Origin: an uncultured Aquimarina sp.
Lineage (GTDB): Bacteria; Bacteroidota; Bacteroidia; Flavobacteriales; Flavobacteriaceae
Direction of reading: 5' to 3'
NCBI GenBank assembly: GCA_947500505.1
Contig: CANMSL010000003.1
Location: 124,001 to 188,000, forward strand
Length of the DNA: 64,000 bases
Shown: positions 45,109-53,871 of the stretch, piece after piece
How positions within the stretch are numbered: position 1 is the stretch's first letter
How the letters are laid out: each line of letters opens with the position of its first letter
Position numbers and translations under genes: made by a program
Notes under the pieces: generated by a model
Told to the model about the DNA's origin: nothing
The model's database searches: none
Seen by the model: the letters and a program-made list of their open reading frames with translations, nothing else

Positions 45109-46023
45109 TTAAGACCTTTGTCTTTTTATTTTTTTAATATTCTTAAACACCCCATTTAATACAACGGTACTAAGTATAATAAGGGCTCCGTAATAAAATC
45201 CAGGATTCATTTTTTCTGAATCTCCAAAAATTAAATACGCCAATACAATCCCATAAATTGGTTCTAAATTAATCGTTAGCATCACCGTATATGGACTTAA
45301 GTATTTCATTACCTGAACAGAGCCTATAAAAGCATACGCTGTACAAACAGAGGCTAAAACAATAAGGTATACCCAATCTAACGTAGATAGCTGAAAGAAA
45401 GAAAGAGAAAAACCATCATTCCCGTTTCCCAAAAATGAAGTTATAATCAAGTATATGGTTACAAAACCCACACCGCTCAATAATTCATAAAAAGAAATCA
45501 TCGAAGAAGTATATTGTTTTGCTATTTTTCCATTGATTAAAGAAAAAACAGAGGATAAAAAAGCAGAACACAGCGCATAGATAATACCTAAAAAATAATC
45601 CCCTTCTACATTAAAAATTATATACAAACCACTAATGACTATTAGACCAAATACGACTTCATACCATATTAATTTTCGTTTGTAAAAAATCGGTTCTAAA
45701 ATTGAAGTAAAAAAAGCACCTGTAGAAAGGACTGCCAAGGTTATAGAAACGTTAGACACTTTTATAGCTGCAAAAAAAGTTATCCAATGCAAAGCTATTA
45801 TCGCTCCTGCAATGCACAAAGTAATAAGTAGCTTTTTTGAGATCTTTAATGAAATTTTTCTCCAATGAATATAAAGGTAAATGAATCCGGAAGCCATTAG
45901 CATGCGATACCATACCAATGGTAAAGCCTCAATAGAAATTAATTCTCCAAGTATTGCTGTAAAACCCCAGACAAATACTATAAAATGAAAATGTAAGTAA
46001 TTTTGAAGTTTAGCGTTTGGCAT
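45109..46023 (-). CDS. EamA-family (DMT) transporter
   Basis: 304 residues with ten predicted transmembrane helices in two EamA halves (~5-140 and ~150-285); examples: FHFIVFVWGFTAILGELIS, ITLCIAGAIIALHWITFFAA, VYLIVLASVCTAYAFIGSVQ. First half contains the EamA signature NVSITLAVLSTGAFFTSILEP. Inner-membrane exporter of small metabolites or amino acids; substrate not predictable. Its start overlaps the end of the LptF/G-like gene by 14 bp, so translation is likely coupled. Ends in a Lys-rich tail. Confidence 0.9.
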   Translation of the reverse strand: MPNAKLQNYLHFHFIVFVWGFTAILGELISIEALPLVWYRMLMASGFIYLYIHWRKISLKISKKLLITLCIAGAIIALHWITFFAAIKVSNVSITLAVLSTGAFFTSILEPIFYKRKLIWYEVVFGLIVISGLYIIFNVEGDYFLGIIYALCSAFLSSVFSLINGKIAKQYTSSMISFYELLSGVGFVTIYLIITSFLGNGNDGFSLSFFQLSTLDWVYLIVLASVCTAYAFIGSVQVMKYLSPYTVMLTINLEPIYGIVLAYLIFGDSEKMNPGFYYGALIILSTVVLNGVFKNIKKIKRQRS

Positions 46024-47080
46024 TATATAACAGATAAATAGCTAAAATTCCGAAAGAAATATTTGGAAACCACACGGCTACCAAAGGTGGAAAATCAGAT
46101 TGATTCGCCAAGGTACCTAATACTTTATCAAAAAAGATAAAAACAAAGGCTAATGAAATTCCCACAGCAAGATTTACGCCCATTCCTCCTCTTCTTTTCA
46201 TGGAAGAAACAGCTACCCCAATAACTGTTAGAATAAATGCAGAAATAGGTAAGCTCCATCTTTTATATGCAACCACTTTATATCTATTGATATCAGATGA
46301 CCCGCGTTTACTTTCCTTTTCAATAAACTCACTCAATTGCATATAGTTAAGGGTCTCTGCTACATAGGTTACCGGAGTGAACTCATCTATATTAAAAGGC
46401 AATACTGTATCTTTTTTTCGTGCCTTTTCAATAATATCTTCATTTTCCAAAACTCTTCGTTTGACAAAATCCCTTAATTCATAAATACTATCTTTATAAG
46501 TAATTGTTCTTGCAGAAATTTTAGTTACCAGCTTATTACCATCAAAATACTCTAAAGTAAAATTAGTCGCTTTTTTTTGAAGTGGTTTAAAATCATTTGC
46601 ATATAAAAAGATACTATCATTTAGTTGACGGTACACATTCCTGGTTTCCTGAACCTTCTTTCCTTTTTTTAAATATGAATATTTAAACTCGTTAAAACCC
46701 TGACTTGCTTTAGGTGCCAGAAATAAACCCATTGCTAAAGCCCCTATACAAATCAGGATAGCTCCAATCATATAAGGTCTTAAAAATCTCCAGAATGATA
46801 CTCCCGAACTTAAAAATGCTATAATTTCTGTTTTATTAGCCAACTTAGAAGTAAACCAAATTACTGAAAGGAAAACAAATAAAGGAAATAATAAGTTTGC
46901 AAAATATACTGTAAAATCTAAATAATAAGAAACAACTGCTGCAAAAGGTACTTTATGTTCTAATATGTTATCAATTTTTTCTGAAAGATCAACTATAATT
47001 CCAATAGGAATAAAAAGCAGAATCATTGTAAAAAATGTTCCTAAATATCTCTTAAGTATATACCAATCTAATATTTTCAA
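46010..47080 (-). CDS. LptF/LptG-family permease (YjgP/YjgQ)
   Basis: 356 residues. Starts MKILDWYILKRYLGTFF, the family N-terminus. Three transmembrane helices before a large periplasmic beta-jellyroll (~135-265, e.g. LNDSIFLYANDFKPLQKKATNFTLEYF cut here by strands), then three helices (WSLPISAFILTVIGVAVSS; VNLAVGISLAFVFIFF; NISFGILAIYLLYNAKR). Part of the Lpt bridge that moves LPS to the outer membrane. Which of LptF or LptG it is cannot be told; other Lpt genes are outside. One base separates it from tgt. Confidence 0.9.
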   Translation of the reverse strand: MKILDWYILKRYLGTFFTMILLFIPIGIIVDLSEKIDNILEHKVPFAAVVSYYLDFTVYFANLLFPLFVFLSVIWFTSKLANKTEIIAFLSSGVSFWRFLRPYMIGAILICIGALAMGLFLAPKASQGFNEFKYSYLKKGKKVQETRNVYRQLNDSIFLYANDFKPLQKKATNFTLEYFDGNKLVTKISARTITYKDSIYELRDFVKRRVLENEDIIEKARKKDTVLPFNIDEFTPVTYVAETLNYMQLSEFIEKESKRGSSDINRYKVVAYKRWSLPISAFILTVIGVAVSSMKRRGGMGVNLAVGISLAFVFIFFDKVLGTLANQSDFPPLVAVWFPNISFGILAIYLLYNAKR

Positions 47081-47081
47081 A

Positions 47082-48212
47082 TTACAATCTTTTATCCATT
47101 TGTTTGACCATCATATTCTTCCAGGAATAAAAATCTCCGGCTAAGATATGTTTTCTTGCTTCACGAACCAACCATAAATAAAAGCCAAGATTATGGATCG
47201 TGGCTATTTGCCTTCCAAGCATTTCATTCACTGAAAATAGATGTTTTAAGTAGGCCTTAGAATACTCTGTATCCACATATGTCATACCCATCTCATCAAT
47301 CGGAGAGAAATCATCTTCCCACTTTTTATTCTTTATATTTATGGTTCCGTGTGCCGTAAAAAGCATTCCATTTCTTCCATTACGAGTTGGCATCACACAG
47401 TCAAACATATCAATCCCTAATGCAATATTTTCTAAAATATTAATTGGTGTTCCCACACCCATCAAATATCTCGGTTTATCCTCAGGTAATATTTCTGTTA
47501 CTACCTCTGTCATTGCATACATTTCTTCAGCTGGTTCTCCCACTGATAACCCACCAATTGCATTTCCCTCTGCCCCTGCATTGGCAATATACTCTGCTGA
47601 CTGTTTTCTCAAGTCCTTATAGGTACTTCCTTGAACAATCGGAAAAAAAGTCTGATCATATCCATATTTAACCGGAATTTTTTCAAGATGTTGCATACAT
47701 CTGTCTAACCACCTGTGTGTCATATGCATACTTCTTTTCGCGTATCGATAATCACAAGGATAGGGAGTACATTCATCAAAAGCCATGATAATATCCGCTC
47801 CAATGGTTCTTTGTATTTCCATTACATTCTCCGGAGTAAACACGTGATAGGAACCATCTATATGCGATTTAAACTTCACTCCTTCTTCTTTAATTTTACG
47901 GTTTGCAGATAACGAATACACCTGATAACCACCACTATCGGTTAGAATATTTCTATCCCAATTCATAAACTTATGTAATCCTCCCGCTTTTTCCAGAATT
48001 GGTGTTTGCGGTCTAAGATATAGGTGGTATGTATTGCCTAAAATAATATCCGGATTGATATCATTTTTTAATTCTCTTTGATGCACACCTTTTACAGTTG
48101 CCACAGTACCTACAGGCATAAAAATCGGAGTCTCAATAACCCCGTGATCTGTTGTAATTTTTCCGGCTCTGGCCTTACTTTGGGGATCCGTTGATAATAA
48201 GTCGAATTGCAT
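47082..48212 (-). CDS. tgt: tRNA-guanine transglycosylase (queuosine), zinc ligands lost
   Basis: 376 residues. Exchanges G34 for preQ1 in tRNAs with GUN anticodons. Catalytic region intact: NILTDSGGYQVYSLS (Asp), IGGLSVGEPAEEM, and FDCVMPTRNGRNGM (nucleophile Asp). At the usual C-terminal zinc site C-x-C-x-x-C, this protein reads SPIDEMGMTYVDTEYSKAYL with no cysteines; only the final His (TIHNLGF) is left. First gene of an operon with the Lpt permease and EamA transporter. A TATCTTTG -7 box lies 20 bp upstream. Confidence 0.95.
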   Translation of the reverse strand: MQFDLLSTDPQSKARAGKITTDHGVIETPIFMPVGTVATVKGVHQRELKNDINPDIILGNTYHLYLRPQTPILEKAGGLHKFMNWDRNILTDSGGYQVYSLSANRKIKEEGVKFKSHIDGSYHVFTPENVMEIQRTIGADIIMAFDECTPYPCDYRYAKRSMHMTHRWLDRCMQHLEKIPVKYGYDQTFFPIVQGSTYKDLRKQSAEYIANAGAEGNAIGGLSVGEPAEEMYAMTEVVTEILPEDKPRYLMGVGTPINILENIALGIDMFDCVMPTRNGRNGMLFTAHGTINIKNKKWEDDFSPIDEMGMTYVDTEYSKAYLKHLFSVNEMLGRQIATIHNLGFYLWLVREARKHILAGDFYSWKNMMVKQMDKRL

Positions 48213-48232
48213 AGTTTTTATTTCGTAGAGGG

Positions 48233-48240
48233 CAAAGATA
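48233..48240 (-). promoter_or_regulatory. -7 promoter element of the tgt operon
   Basis: TATCTTTG on the minus strand, perfect TAnnTTTG, 20 bp upstream of the tgt ATG. No TTTG exactly 19 nt upstream. Confidence 0.5.
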
Positions 48241-48327
48241 ACTAACTAAAACTACTTTAATAAAGCGAAGTTTTCGAAAACTTTTCGTTATTAACAATCG
48301 TATCTTAATTAAAAGACGTTCAGACAT

Positions 48328-48358
48328 TTTGCCACGGTAATCAAAACCTGTATTTTTG
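48328..48358 (+). promoter_or_regulatory. housekeeping promoter of the transketolase genes
   Basis: TTTG (48328-48331), 19-nt spacer, TATTTTTG (48351-48358): a full Bacteroidota consensus, 31 bp upstream of the transketolase start. Confidence 0.78.
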
Positions 48359-48389
48359 CGCCTTAATCATTAAGCTAATTAGCATAACA

Positions 48390-49235
48390 ATGCCAAAAAC
48401 ACAACAATTAGAAGATTTTGTAACTCAGGTGCGTAGAGATATTCTACGACAGGTTCACAAAGTAAACTCTGGGCATCCCGGTGGATCTCTAGGATGTACA
48501 GAATTTTTTGTCGCTCTATATCAAGAAATTCTTGAAAGAAAAGATGATTTCGATATGGATGGGAAAGAAGAAGATTTATTTTTCTTGTCTAACGGACATA
48601 TTTCTCCGGTTTATTACAGTGTATTAGCGAGAAGCGGGTATTTTCCGGTAGAGGAATTAAACACCTTTAGATTGATAAATAGTAGGCTTCAGGGTCATCC
48701 TACAACGCATGAAGGCCTTCCTGGTATCAGAATAGCTTCCGGATCTCTCGGACAGGGAATGTCTGTGGCCATAGGTGCTGCGCTAGCTAAAAAACTTAAC
48801 AATGACAATCATCTTGTATACAGCCTTCACGGAGATGGTGAATTACAAGAAGGTCAGATTTGGGAAGCTGCCATGTATGCCGCTGGAAAAAAAGTAGATA
48901 ATCTCATATCAACCATAGATCTTAACGGACAACAAATTGATGGTGCTACAGATGATGTATTACCACTAGGAAGCTTAAAAGCAAAATTTGAAGCTTTTGG
49001 TTGGGATGTTATGGAGATCAAAGAAGGAAATAATATAGCCGCTGTTATTGATGGGCTTACAGAAGCAAAAAGCAGAACCGGAAAGGGTAAGCCAGTATGT
49101 ATCTTAATGCATACCGTGATGGGGAATGGGGTAGACTTTATGATGCATACGCACGCTTGGCATGGTAAAGCACCTAACGACGAACAGTTAGAGATAGGTT
49201 TAGCACAAAATCCTGAAACTTTGGGAGACTACTAA
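48390..49235 (+). CDS. transketolase, N-terminal (TPP-binding) subunit
   Basis: 281 residues. Split-type transketolase half that binds thiamine diphosphate: VNSGHPGGSLGCTEFFVALY (~24-43), HPTTHEGLPGIRIASGSLGQG, the TPP motif GDGELQEGQIWEAAMYAAG (~147-165) ending near DNLISTIDLNGQQIDG, and MGNGVDFMMH. Works with the next gene's product in the non-oxidative pentose phosphate pathway. The C-terminal subunit gene starts 49 bp downstream. Confidence 0.95.
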   Translation: MPKTQQLEDFVTQVRRDILRQVHKVNSGHPGGSLGCTEFFVALYQEILERKDDFDMDGKEEDLFFLSNGHISPVYYSVLARSGYFPVEELNTFRLINSRLQGHPTTHEGLPGIRIASGSLGQGMSVAIGAALAKKLNNDNHLVYSLHGDGELQEGQIWEAAMYAAGKKVDNLISTIDLNGQQIDGATDDVLPLGSLKAKFEAFGWDVMEIKEGNNIAAVIDGLTEAKSRTGKGKPVCILMHTVMGNGVDFMMHTHAWHGKAPNDEQLEIGLAQNPETLGDY

Positions 49236-49284
49236 ATCACATAAGAGATTTCTGGTTACAGAAATCATTAAAATAAAAAAATAG

Positions 49285-50238
49285 ATGAAAAAATATATAG
49301 ATACAGGAAAAAAAGACACGCGTTCCGGTTTTGGAGCTGGTCTTGAAGTACTTGGACAAACAAACGAGAATGTTGTGGCGCTTTGTGCTGACTTAGTGGG
49401 TTCTCTGAAAATGGATGCATTTATAGCCAATAGCCCTGACCGTTTTTTTCAGATAGGTATCGCTGAAGCCAACATGATGGGAATCGCCGCAGGTTTGACT
49501 ATTGGCGGTAAAATTCCGTTCACCGGAACCTTTGCGAATTTCTCTACAGGTCGTGTTTATGACCAGATTCGGCAGTCCATTGCATACAGTGGAAAAAATG
49601 TAAAAATCTGTGCTTCTCACGCAGGCTTAACGTTAGGAGAAGATGGAGCAACTCACCAGATTCTAGAAGATATTGGATTAATGAAAATGTTGCCAGGCAT
49701 GGTAGTCATTAACCCTTGTGATTATAATCAAACAAAAGCTGCAACCATTGCGATAGCTGATTATGAAGGACCGGTATATCTACGTTTTGGAAGACCTAAA
49801 GTGGCAAATTTCACTCCGGAAGATCAAAAATTTGAAATCGGAAAAGCGGTTCATTTGCTAGAAGGAACTGATGTTACTATTGTCGCTACAGGACATTTGG
49901 TTTGGGAAGCCTTACAGGCCGCAGAAGATTTGCAAAAAACAGGTGTCAATGCAGAAGTAATAAATATACACACCATAAAACCACTGGATCACGAGGCTAT
50001 TCTGAAATCGGTTAAAAAAACTGGTTGTGTTGTGACTGCAGAAGAGCATAACTTTTTAGGAGGTCTTGGAGAAAGTGTTTCCAGAGTACTTGCTCAAAAT
50101 TACCCGACTCCTCAGGAATTTATTGCAACGAATGATACTTTTGGAGAAAGTGGAACTCCCGAACAGTTAATGAAAAAGTATGGATTAAATGCTGACGCAA
50201 TAATCAATGCTGTGGAAAAAGTTATGAAGAGAAAGTAG
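49285..50238 (+). CDS. transketolase, C-terminal (pyrimidine-binding) subunit
   Basis: 317 residues. Pyrimidine-binding domain: CADLVGSLKMDAFI, RFFQIGIAEANMMGIAAGLT (catalytic Glu in GIAEANM), GLTLGEDGATHQILEDIGLM, and a C-terminal transketolase domain (VTIVATGHLVWEALQAAEDL, TAEEHNFLGGLGESV). Completes the enzyme with the preceding gene. Same operon, followed by a terminator. Confidence 0.95.
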   Translation: MKKYIDTGKKDTRSGFGAGLEVLGQTNENVVALCADLVGSLKMDAFIANSPDRFFQIGIAEANMMGIAAGLTIGGKIPFTGTFANFSTGRVYDQIRQSIAYSGKNVKICASHAGLTLGEDGATHQILEDIGLMKMLPGMVVINPCDYNQTKAATIAIADYEGPVYLRFGRPKVANFTPEDQKFEIGKAVHLLEGTDVTIVATGHLVWEALQAAEDLQKTGVNAEVINIHTIKPLDHEAILKSVKKTGCVVTAEEHNFLGGLGESVSRVLAQNYPTPQEFIATNDTFGESGTPEQLMKKYGLNADAIINAVEKVMKRK

Positions 50239-50271
50239 GATATACTTTTACTAAATTAAATAGCAATCTAG

Positions 50272-50304
50272 AGCCTTCTGCATATTTTACAGAAGGCTTT
50301 TTTT
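50272..50304 (+). terminator. intrinsic terminator of the transketolase genes
   Basis: 9-bp GC-containing stem AGCCTTCTG / CAGAAGGCT with a 9-nt loop and a run of seven T. Confidence 0.85.
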
Positions 50305-50409
50305 ATTCAAAAATTAGAATAATCACTTCTTATTTCCGTTATAATAGTAACTCTGACCACTACCAAAAAATAGTTAATTGTTTATTCATTCTTTTAAAAT
50401 TCATTTAAA

Positions 50410-51027
50410 ATGAAAAATGTATTAGTATTTTTAATTCTATTCAGTTCTTTCTTAACCACTGCACAAGAAAAAGGTATCAACTTTGGTGTAAAAGCAGGTT
50501 TAAATTATGGAGACAACGGTAAGATTGAATTCAGTGATGTTACCAATACCGGTGGTAATTTAATTTCAGAAAATGCGGATGACCGTGTAGGCTATCATAT
50601 TGGCGTATTCCTGAGAGCCGATATTACCGACAGTTTTTACCTAAAACCGGAATTACAGTATACTCAGAACAGCAGTTCTTATTCGTTTGATAACAGAAAG
50701 TTAGACTATGACATCAAAAAATTGGATCTACCAATTTTAGCAGGTGTTTATCTTCTTGGCCCATTGCACTTGTTTGGAGGTCCTTCTTTACAATATATTG
50801 TAGACAATGATCTGGAAGACGAACGACTAAGTGATGTGAAAAATGAATTTACAGTAGGTGTTCAGTTTGGAGTAGGATTACAAATAAGACGTCTTAATAT
50901 CGATGTAAGATATGAAAGGGGAATTAGTGATAATCAAGCTCAGACTATAAATGAAAACACTGGTCAAACTATTAGAGTAGATTCCAGACCAAATCAATTT
51001 ATACTTAGTCTGGCTTTGGATTTATAA
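50410..51027 (+). CDS. outer-membrane beta-barrel protein (porin family)
   Basis: 205 residues. Signal peptide ~1-19 (ends LTTAQ). Alternating amphipathic strands ending in an aromatic/leucine pattern: INFGVKAGLNYGDNGKIEF, YHIGVFLRADITDSFYLKPEL, VGVQFGVGLQIRRLNIDVRY and QFILSLALDL at the C-terminus. This matches the OMP_b-brl_2 type common in Bacteroidota. Function beyond membrane insertion unknown. A terminator shared with the next, convergent gene follows. Confidence 0.85.
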   Translation: MKNVLVFLILFSSFLTTAQEKGINFGVKAGLNYGDNGKIEFSDVTNTGGNLISENADDRVGYHIGVFLRADITDSFYLKPELQYTQNSSSYSFDNRKLDYDIKKLDLPILAGVYLLGPLHLFGGPSLQYIVDNDLEDERLSDVKNEFTVGVQFGVGLQIRRLNIDVRYERGISDNQAQTINENTGQTIRVDSRPNQFILSLALDL

Positions 51028-51043
51028 GAAGCCTATCTATTAA

Positions 51044-51071
51044 AAAAACTCCGGTAGTTACCGGAGTTTTT
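51044..51071. terminator. bidirectional intrinsic terminator
   Basis: 12-bp stem AAAAACTCCGGT / ACCGGAGTTTTT with AGTT loop, between two convergent genes (beta-barrel + and FKBP-like -). Confidence 0.88.
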
Positions 51072-51079
51072 GATATTTG

Positions 51080-52288
51080 TCAATTTTGATTTCTTCTTGA
51101 TGCTGTGTCATCTGGATCCAGATAATTAGGAATCCCATCTCCATCAGTATCATCGTTCGTAGGATCTCCATCACCGATATCATTAGTAGGATCTCCATCA
51201 TTATCTCTATCTACAGTTAAATCCGTATCTGGCTCTAAATCTTCATCTATTGTTAGCGTTCCATCTCCGTCATCATCTGTATCCAAAAAATTAAAACGTG
51301 TATCATTATCTGTATCGTCATCCACATCGAAAACTAGCCGGTCACCATCAATATCTTCTAAATATGAGGGTACTCCGTCATTATCGTGATCCGATTCATT
51401 AGCTGTATATAATTGAATACTAAAAATTAAGGGAGAATATAGAGGAATATTTCCTCCTGGTGCTGCAGATCCAAAATATCCTAATCCTGAAGGTATAAAC
51501 ACTGTGAAATTACCAAAGTCCATATTGTAACTTACAGTCCCATCTCCATTTTCTATAAATCCGGATGCACCTTTGAAGCCTGTAGTCGCTTCTCTAAAGC
51601 CCGGTACCACCTGAACTAAATCAAACCAAACTGGAGTAACTGCACTATCAAAAACTTTTCTGTTGAGATTATTATTATCTACCGGATCATTCTCATCAAT
51701 AATACCGTCATTATCAGAATCTGATGCTGTTGGATTATTGTCTATATCACTATCATCAGCAATTCCATCCCCATCACTATCTGTTCTTGCAACTTCATCG
51801 ATCAGGTCTGCTTCGCCATCTCCATCTGCATCAAAATCAGCATCATCAGGAATACCGTCTCCATCCTGATCTTCGTTATCATAAAACAACTCACCTCTGT
51901 ATGTAACAAATGTAGAATCGGCAAAGGTAGGTTGAAGCTCAGTTTCCACTCCACCACTAAATTTCAATATGTATAAAGTATAATCAACGTCATCTCTGGT
52001 AACCGTTTTGGTCTCTAAAAACTCCGAGTCCCAGATCGGTGTCTGCCCACTATTATCTCCCGCGATTGTATCGAACTGTACTACAGAATAATCTGGATTC
52101 ACATCATTGGTAACTAACGTATAAAAATGCGTTTTAAGATAATTCTGAATTATAGGATCCTCATTGACCTGCTGTTCCGCTCTATCCCTTGGAGGCACTA
52201 ATTCCAAACCATTGTCATCATCACTACTACAAGCATATAAGGCTGCAATTACAGTACCTATAGCAAAAATATATCTTCTTACATTCAT
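51080..52288 (-). CDS. lipoprotein: FKBP-like domain interrupted by calcium-binding TSP3 repeats
   Basis: 402 residues from ATG 52288 (MNVRRYIFAIGTVIAALYACSS), a start that places the lipobox Cys at ~20; upstream in-frame codons encode an unlikely leader. Residues ~35-140 begin an FKBP-like domain. Residues ~143-200 are Asp-rich thrombospondin-type-3 repeats (DQDGDGIPDDADFDADGDGE, DSDGDGIADDSD, DSDNDGIIDENDP). FKBP-like sequence resumes (FDLVQVVPGFREATTGFK, FVIPSGLGYFGSAAPGG region, SPLIFSIQLY), then a second Asp-rich set (~300-395). Likely a Ca-dependent envelope foldase or surface protein; key FKBP aromatics are partly lost. Confidence 0.78.
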   Translation of the reverse strand: MNVRRYIFAIGTVIAALYACSSDDDNGLELVPPRDRAEQQVNEDPIIQNYLKTHFYTLVTNDVNPDYSVVQFDTIAGDNSGQTPIWDSEFLETKTVTRDDVDYTLYILKFSGGVETELQPTFADSTFVTYRGELFYDNEDQDGDGIPDDADFDADGDGEADLIDEVARTDSDGDGIADDSDIDNNPTASDSDNDGIIDENDPVDNNNLNRKVFDSAVTPVWFDLVQVVPGFREATTGFKGASGFIENGDGTVSYNMDFGNFTVFIPSGLGYFGSAAPGGNIPLYSPLIFSIQLYTANESDHDNDGVPSYLEDIDGDRLVFDVDDDTDNDTRFNFLDTDDDGDGTLTIDEDLEPDTDLTVDRDNDGDPTNDIGDGDPTNDDTDGDGIPNYLDPDDTASRRNQN

Positions 52289-52380
52289 CTGATTGCTTTT
52301 TTTGAAGGCGCAAGATACAATTTTCTTGTACTTTTGCTTAACTATTATTAGAGATAAAACGGATTTTTTAATCATTTTTT

Positions 52381-52770
52381 ATGCGAATTGATAAATATTT
52401 ATGGTGTATCCGATATTTCAAGACACGAAGTATTGCTACCAAAGCCTGTAAAGATGGTAAAGTAAGAGTTAATGGAGATCTTATTAAACCATCACGGGAA
52501 GTATACCCTACAGATAAAATCACTGTTCGCAAAAACCAAGTTAATTATGAACTTATAGTTCTGGACACACCAAAAAGTCGACTAGGTGCTAAGTTAGTCG
52601 ATATATATCGTAAAGACGTAACTCCTACAGAAGCGTTGCAAAAATTAGATCTTTTGAATTATTCAAAAGATTATTATAGAAAAAAAGGAACAGGAAGGCC
52701 TACCAAAAAAGACAGAAGGGATATCGATGATTGGTTTGAAGAACCAACTAAAAACGATAAAGAAGAATGA
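52381..52770 (+). CDS. S4-domain RNA-binding protein (Hsp15/RqcP-like)
   Basis: 129 residues. N-terminal S4 domain (~1-60: MRIDKYLWCIRYFKTRSIATK, KVRVNGDLIKPSREVYPTDKI). C-terminal basic tail (RKKGTGRPTKKDRRDIDDWFEE). Hsp15-like proteins bind 50S subunits carrying stalled nascent chains to aid ribosome rescue. A TACTTTTG -7 element lies about 45 bp upstream. Its stop overlaps the start of the methyltransferase gene by 4 bp (ATGA). Confidence 0.88.
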   Translation: MRIDKYLWCIRYFKTRSIATKACKDGKVRVNGDLIKPSREVYPTDKITVRKNQVNYELIVLDTPKSRLGAKLVDIYRKDVTPTEALQKLDLLNYSKDYYRKKGTGRPTKKDRRDIDDWFEEPTKNDKEE

Positions 52771-53348
52771 AATTAGATGCTTATTTCTGGAGTAACAAAT
52801 ATCAATTAAACCAAACAGGGTGGGATATCGGGTATGCGTCTACTCCAATTGTTTCTTACTTTGATCAATTAATTAACAAAAATCTCAAAATACTAATTCC
52901 GGGATGTGGAAATGCATATGAAGCAGAATACCTATTTAGAATTGGGTTTAAGAACATTTATATCTTAGATTTTGTTGAAGAAACACTTCAGAAATTTAAG
53001 GAAAAAGTACCGGATTTTCCTAAAACTCAAATAGTCTACAAAGATTTTTTTATGTTGGAAGATAAGTTTGACCTGATTGTCGAGCAAACTTTTTTTTGTG
53101 CACTATTACCAGAGCAAAGAAAGGAGTATGTCTCTAAAATGAAATCCTTATTAAAACCGGACGGAAAACTAATGGGTTTATTTTTTGATGCGGAATTTGA
53201 AAAACCCGGTCCTCCGTTTGGAGCTAATAGAAAAGAATATATCAAATTATTTTCCCAGTCTTTCAACATTAAAACATTAGAAAAATGTTATAATTCAATT
53301 CTCCCACGAATGGGTAACGAACTCTTTTTTATCTTTGAGGTCAAATAA
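52767..53348 (+). CDS. SAM-dependent methyltransferase, thiopurine-methyltransferase-like
   Basis: 193 residues, TPMT family Rossmann fold. Begins LDAYFWSNKYQLNQTGWDIG, with the SAM motif LIPGCGNAYEAEYLFRIGF (~43-61) and post-motif DLIVEQTFFCALLPEQR, then GKLMGLFFDAEFEKPGPPFG. Bacterial members methylate thiols, selenium or tellurium compounds. Substrate here unknown. 4-bp overlap with the S4 gene and 22 bp before the phosphoribosyltransferase gene indicate one operon. Confidence 0.88.
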   Translation: MKLDAYFWSNKYQLNQTGWDIGYASTPIVSYFDQLINKNLKILIPGCGNAYEAEYLFRIGFKNIYILDFVEETLQKFKEKVPDFPKTQIVYKDFFMLEDKFDLIVEQTFFCALLPEQRKEYVSKMKSLLKPDGKLMGLFFDAEFEKPGPPFGANRKEYIKLFSQSFNIKTLEKCYNSILPRMGNELFFIFEVK

Positions 53349-53370
53349 AGAAATTTAACATTATTTACTT

Positions 53371-53871
53371 ATGCAAACTAAAGACAATATTATTCTCACC
53401 CACGAACAAATCCAGCATAAGGTTAAACGGATAGCTTATCAAATCTATGAGACGAATGTAAATGAAAAAGAAATCGTGATAGCAGGCATAGCAGAAAACG
53501 GTTACATTTTTGCGCAAAGATTAAAAGTAATTTTAGAGGAAATCTCCAACATTTCGGTTACCTTATGTGAGGTAACTATGGATAAAACTGCACCGCACAA
53601 CACCGTTCAGACTTCAATCCCGGCTTCAGTATATCAGAATAAATCTCTAGTACTGGCTGATGATGTGCTCAATTCGGGAACAGCTTTGGTTTATGGAGTA
53701 AAACATTTTCTAGATGTACCCCTGAAGAGATTTAAAACTGCAGTTCTCGTCAATCGAAATCATAAAAAATACCCAATCAAGGCAGATTTTAAAGGGATTT
53801 CTTTATCGACCTCTTTGCACGAACATGTAAATGTTACTTTTGGAACTAATGATCTTGCAATATTAGAATAA
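53371..53871 (+). CDS. phosphoribosyltransferase family protein, PyrR-like
   Basis: 166 residues, type I PRTase fold. PRPP-binding motif LVLADDVLNSGTALVYGVKHF (~91-110, here quoted in part) with the D-D-V-x-x-S/T-G-T signature, and an N-terminal hood with IVIAGIAENGYIFAQRLK. Bacterial PyrR binds UMP/pyr mRNA or acts as uracil PRTase; no pyr genes are adjacent, so the role is undetermined. Overlaps the convergent aroK by 9 bp at their 3' ends. Confidence 0.85.
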   Translation: MQTKDNIILTHEQIQHKVKRIAYQIYETNVNEKEIVIAGIAENGYIFAQRLKVILEEISNISVTLCEVTMDKTAPHNTVQTSIPASVYQNKSLVLADDVLNSGTALVYGVKHFLDVPLKRFKTAVLVNRNHKKYPIKADFKGISLSTSLHEHVNVTFGTNDLAILE

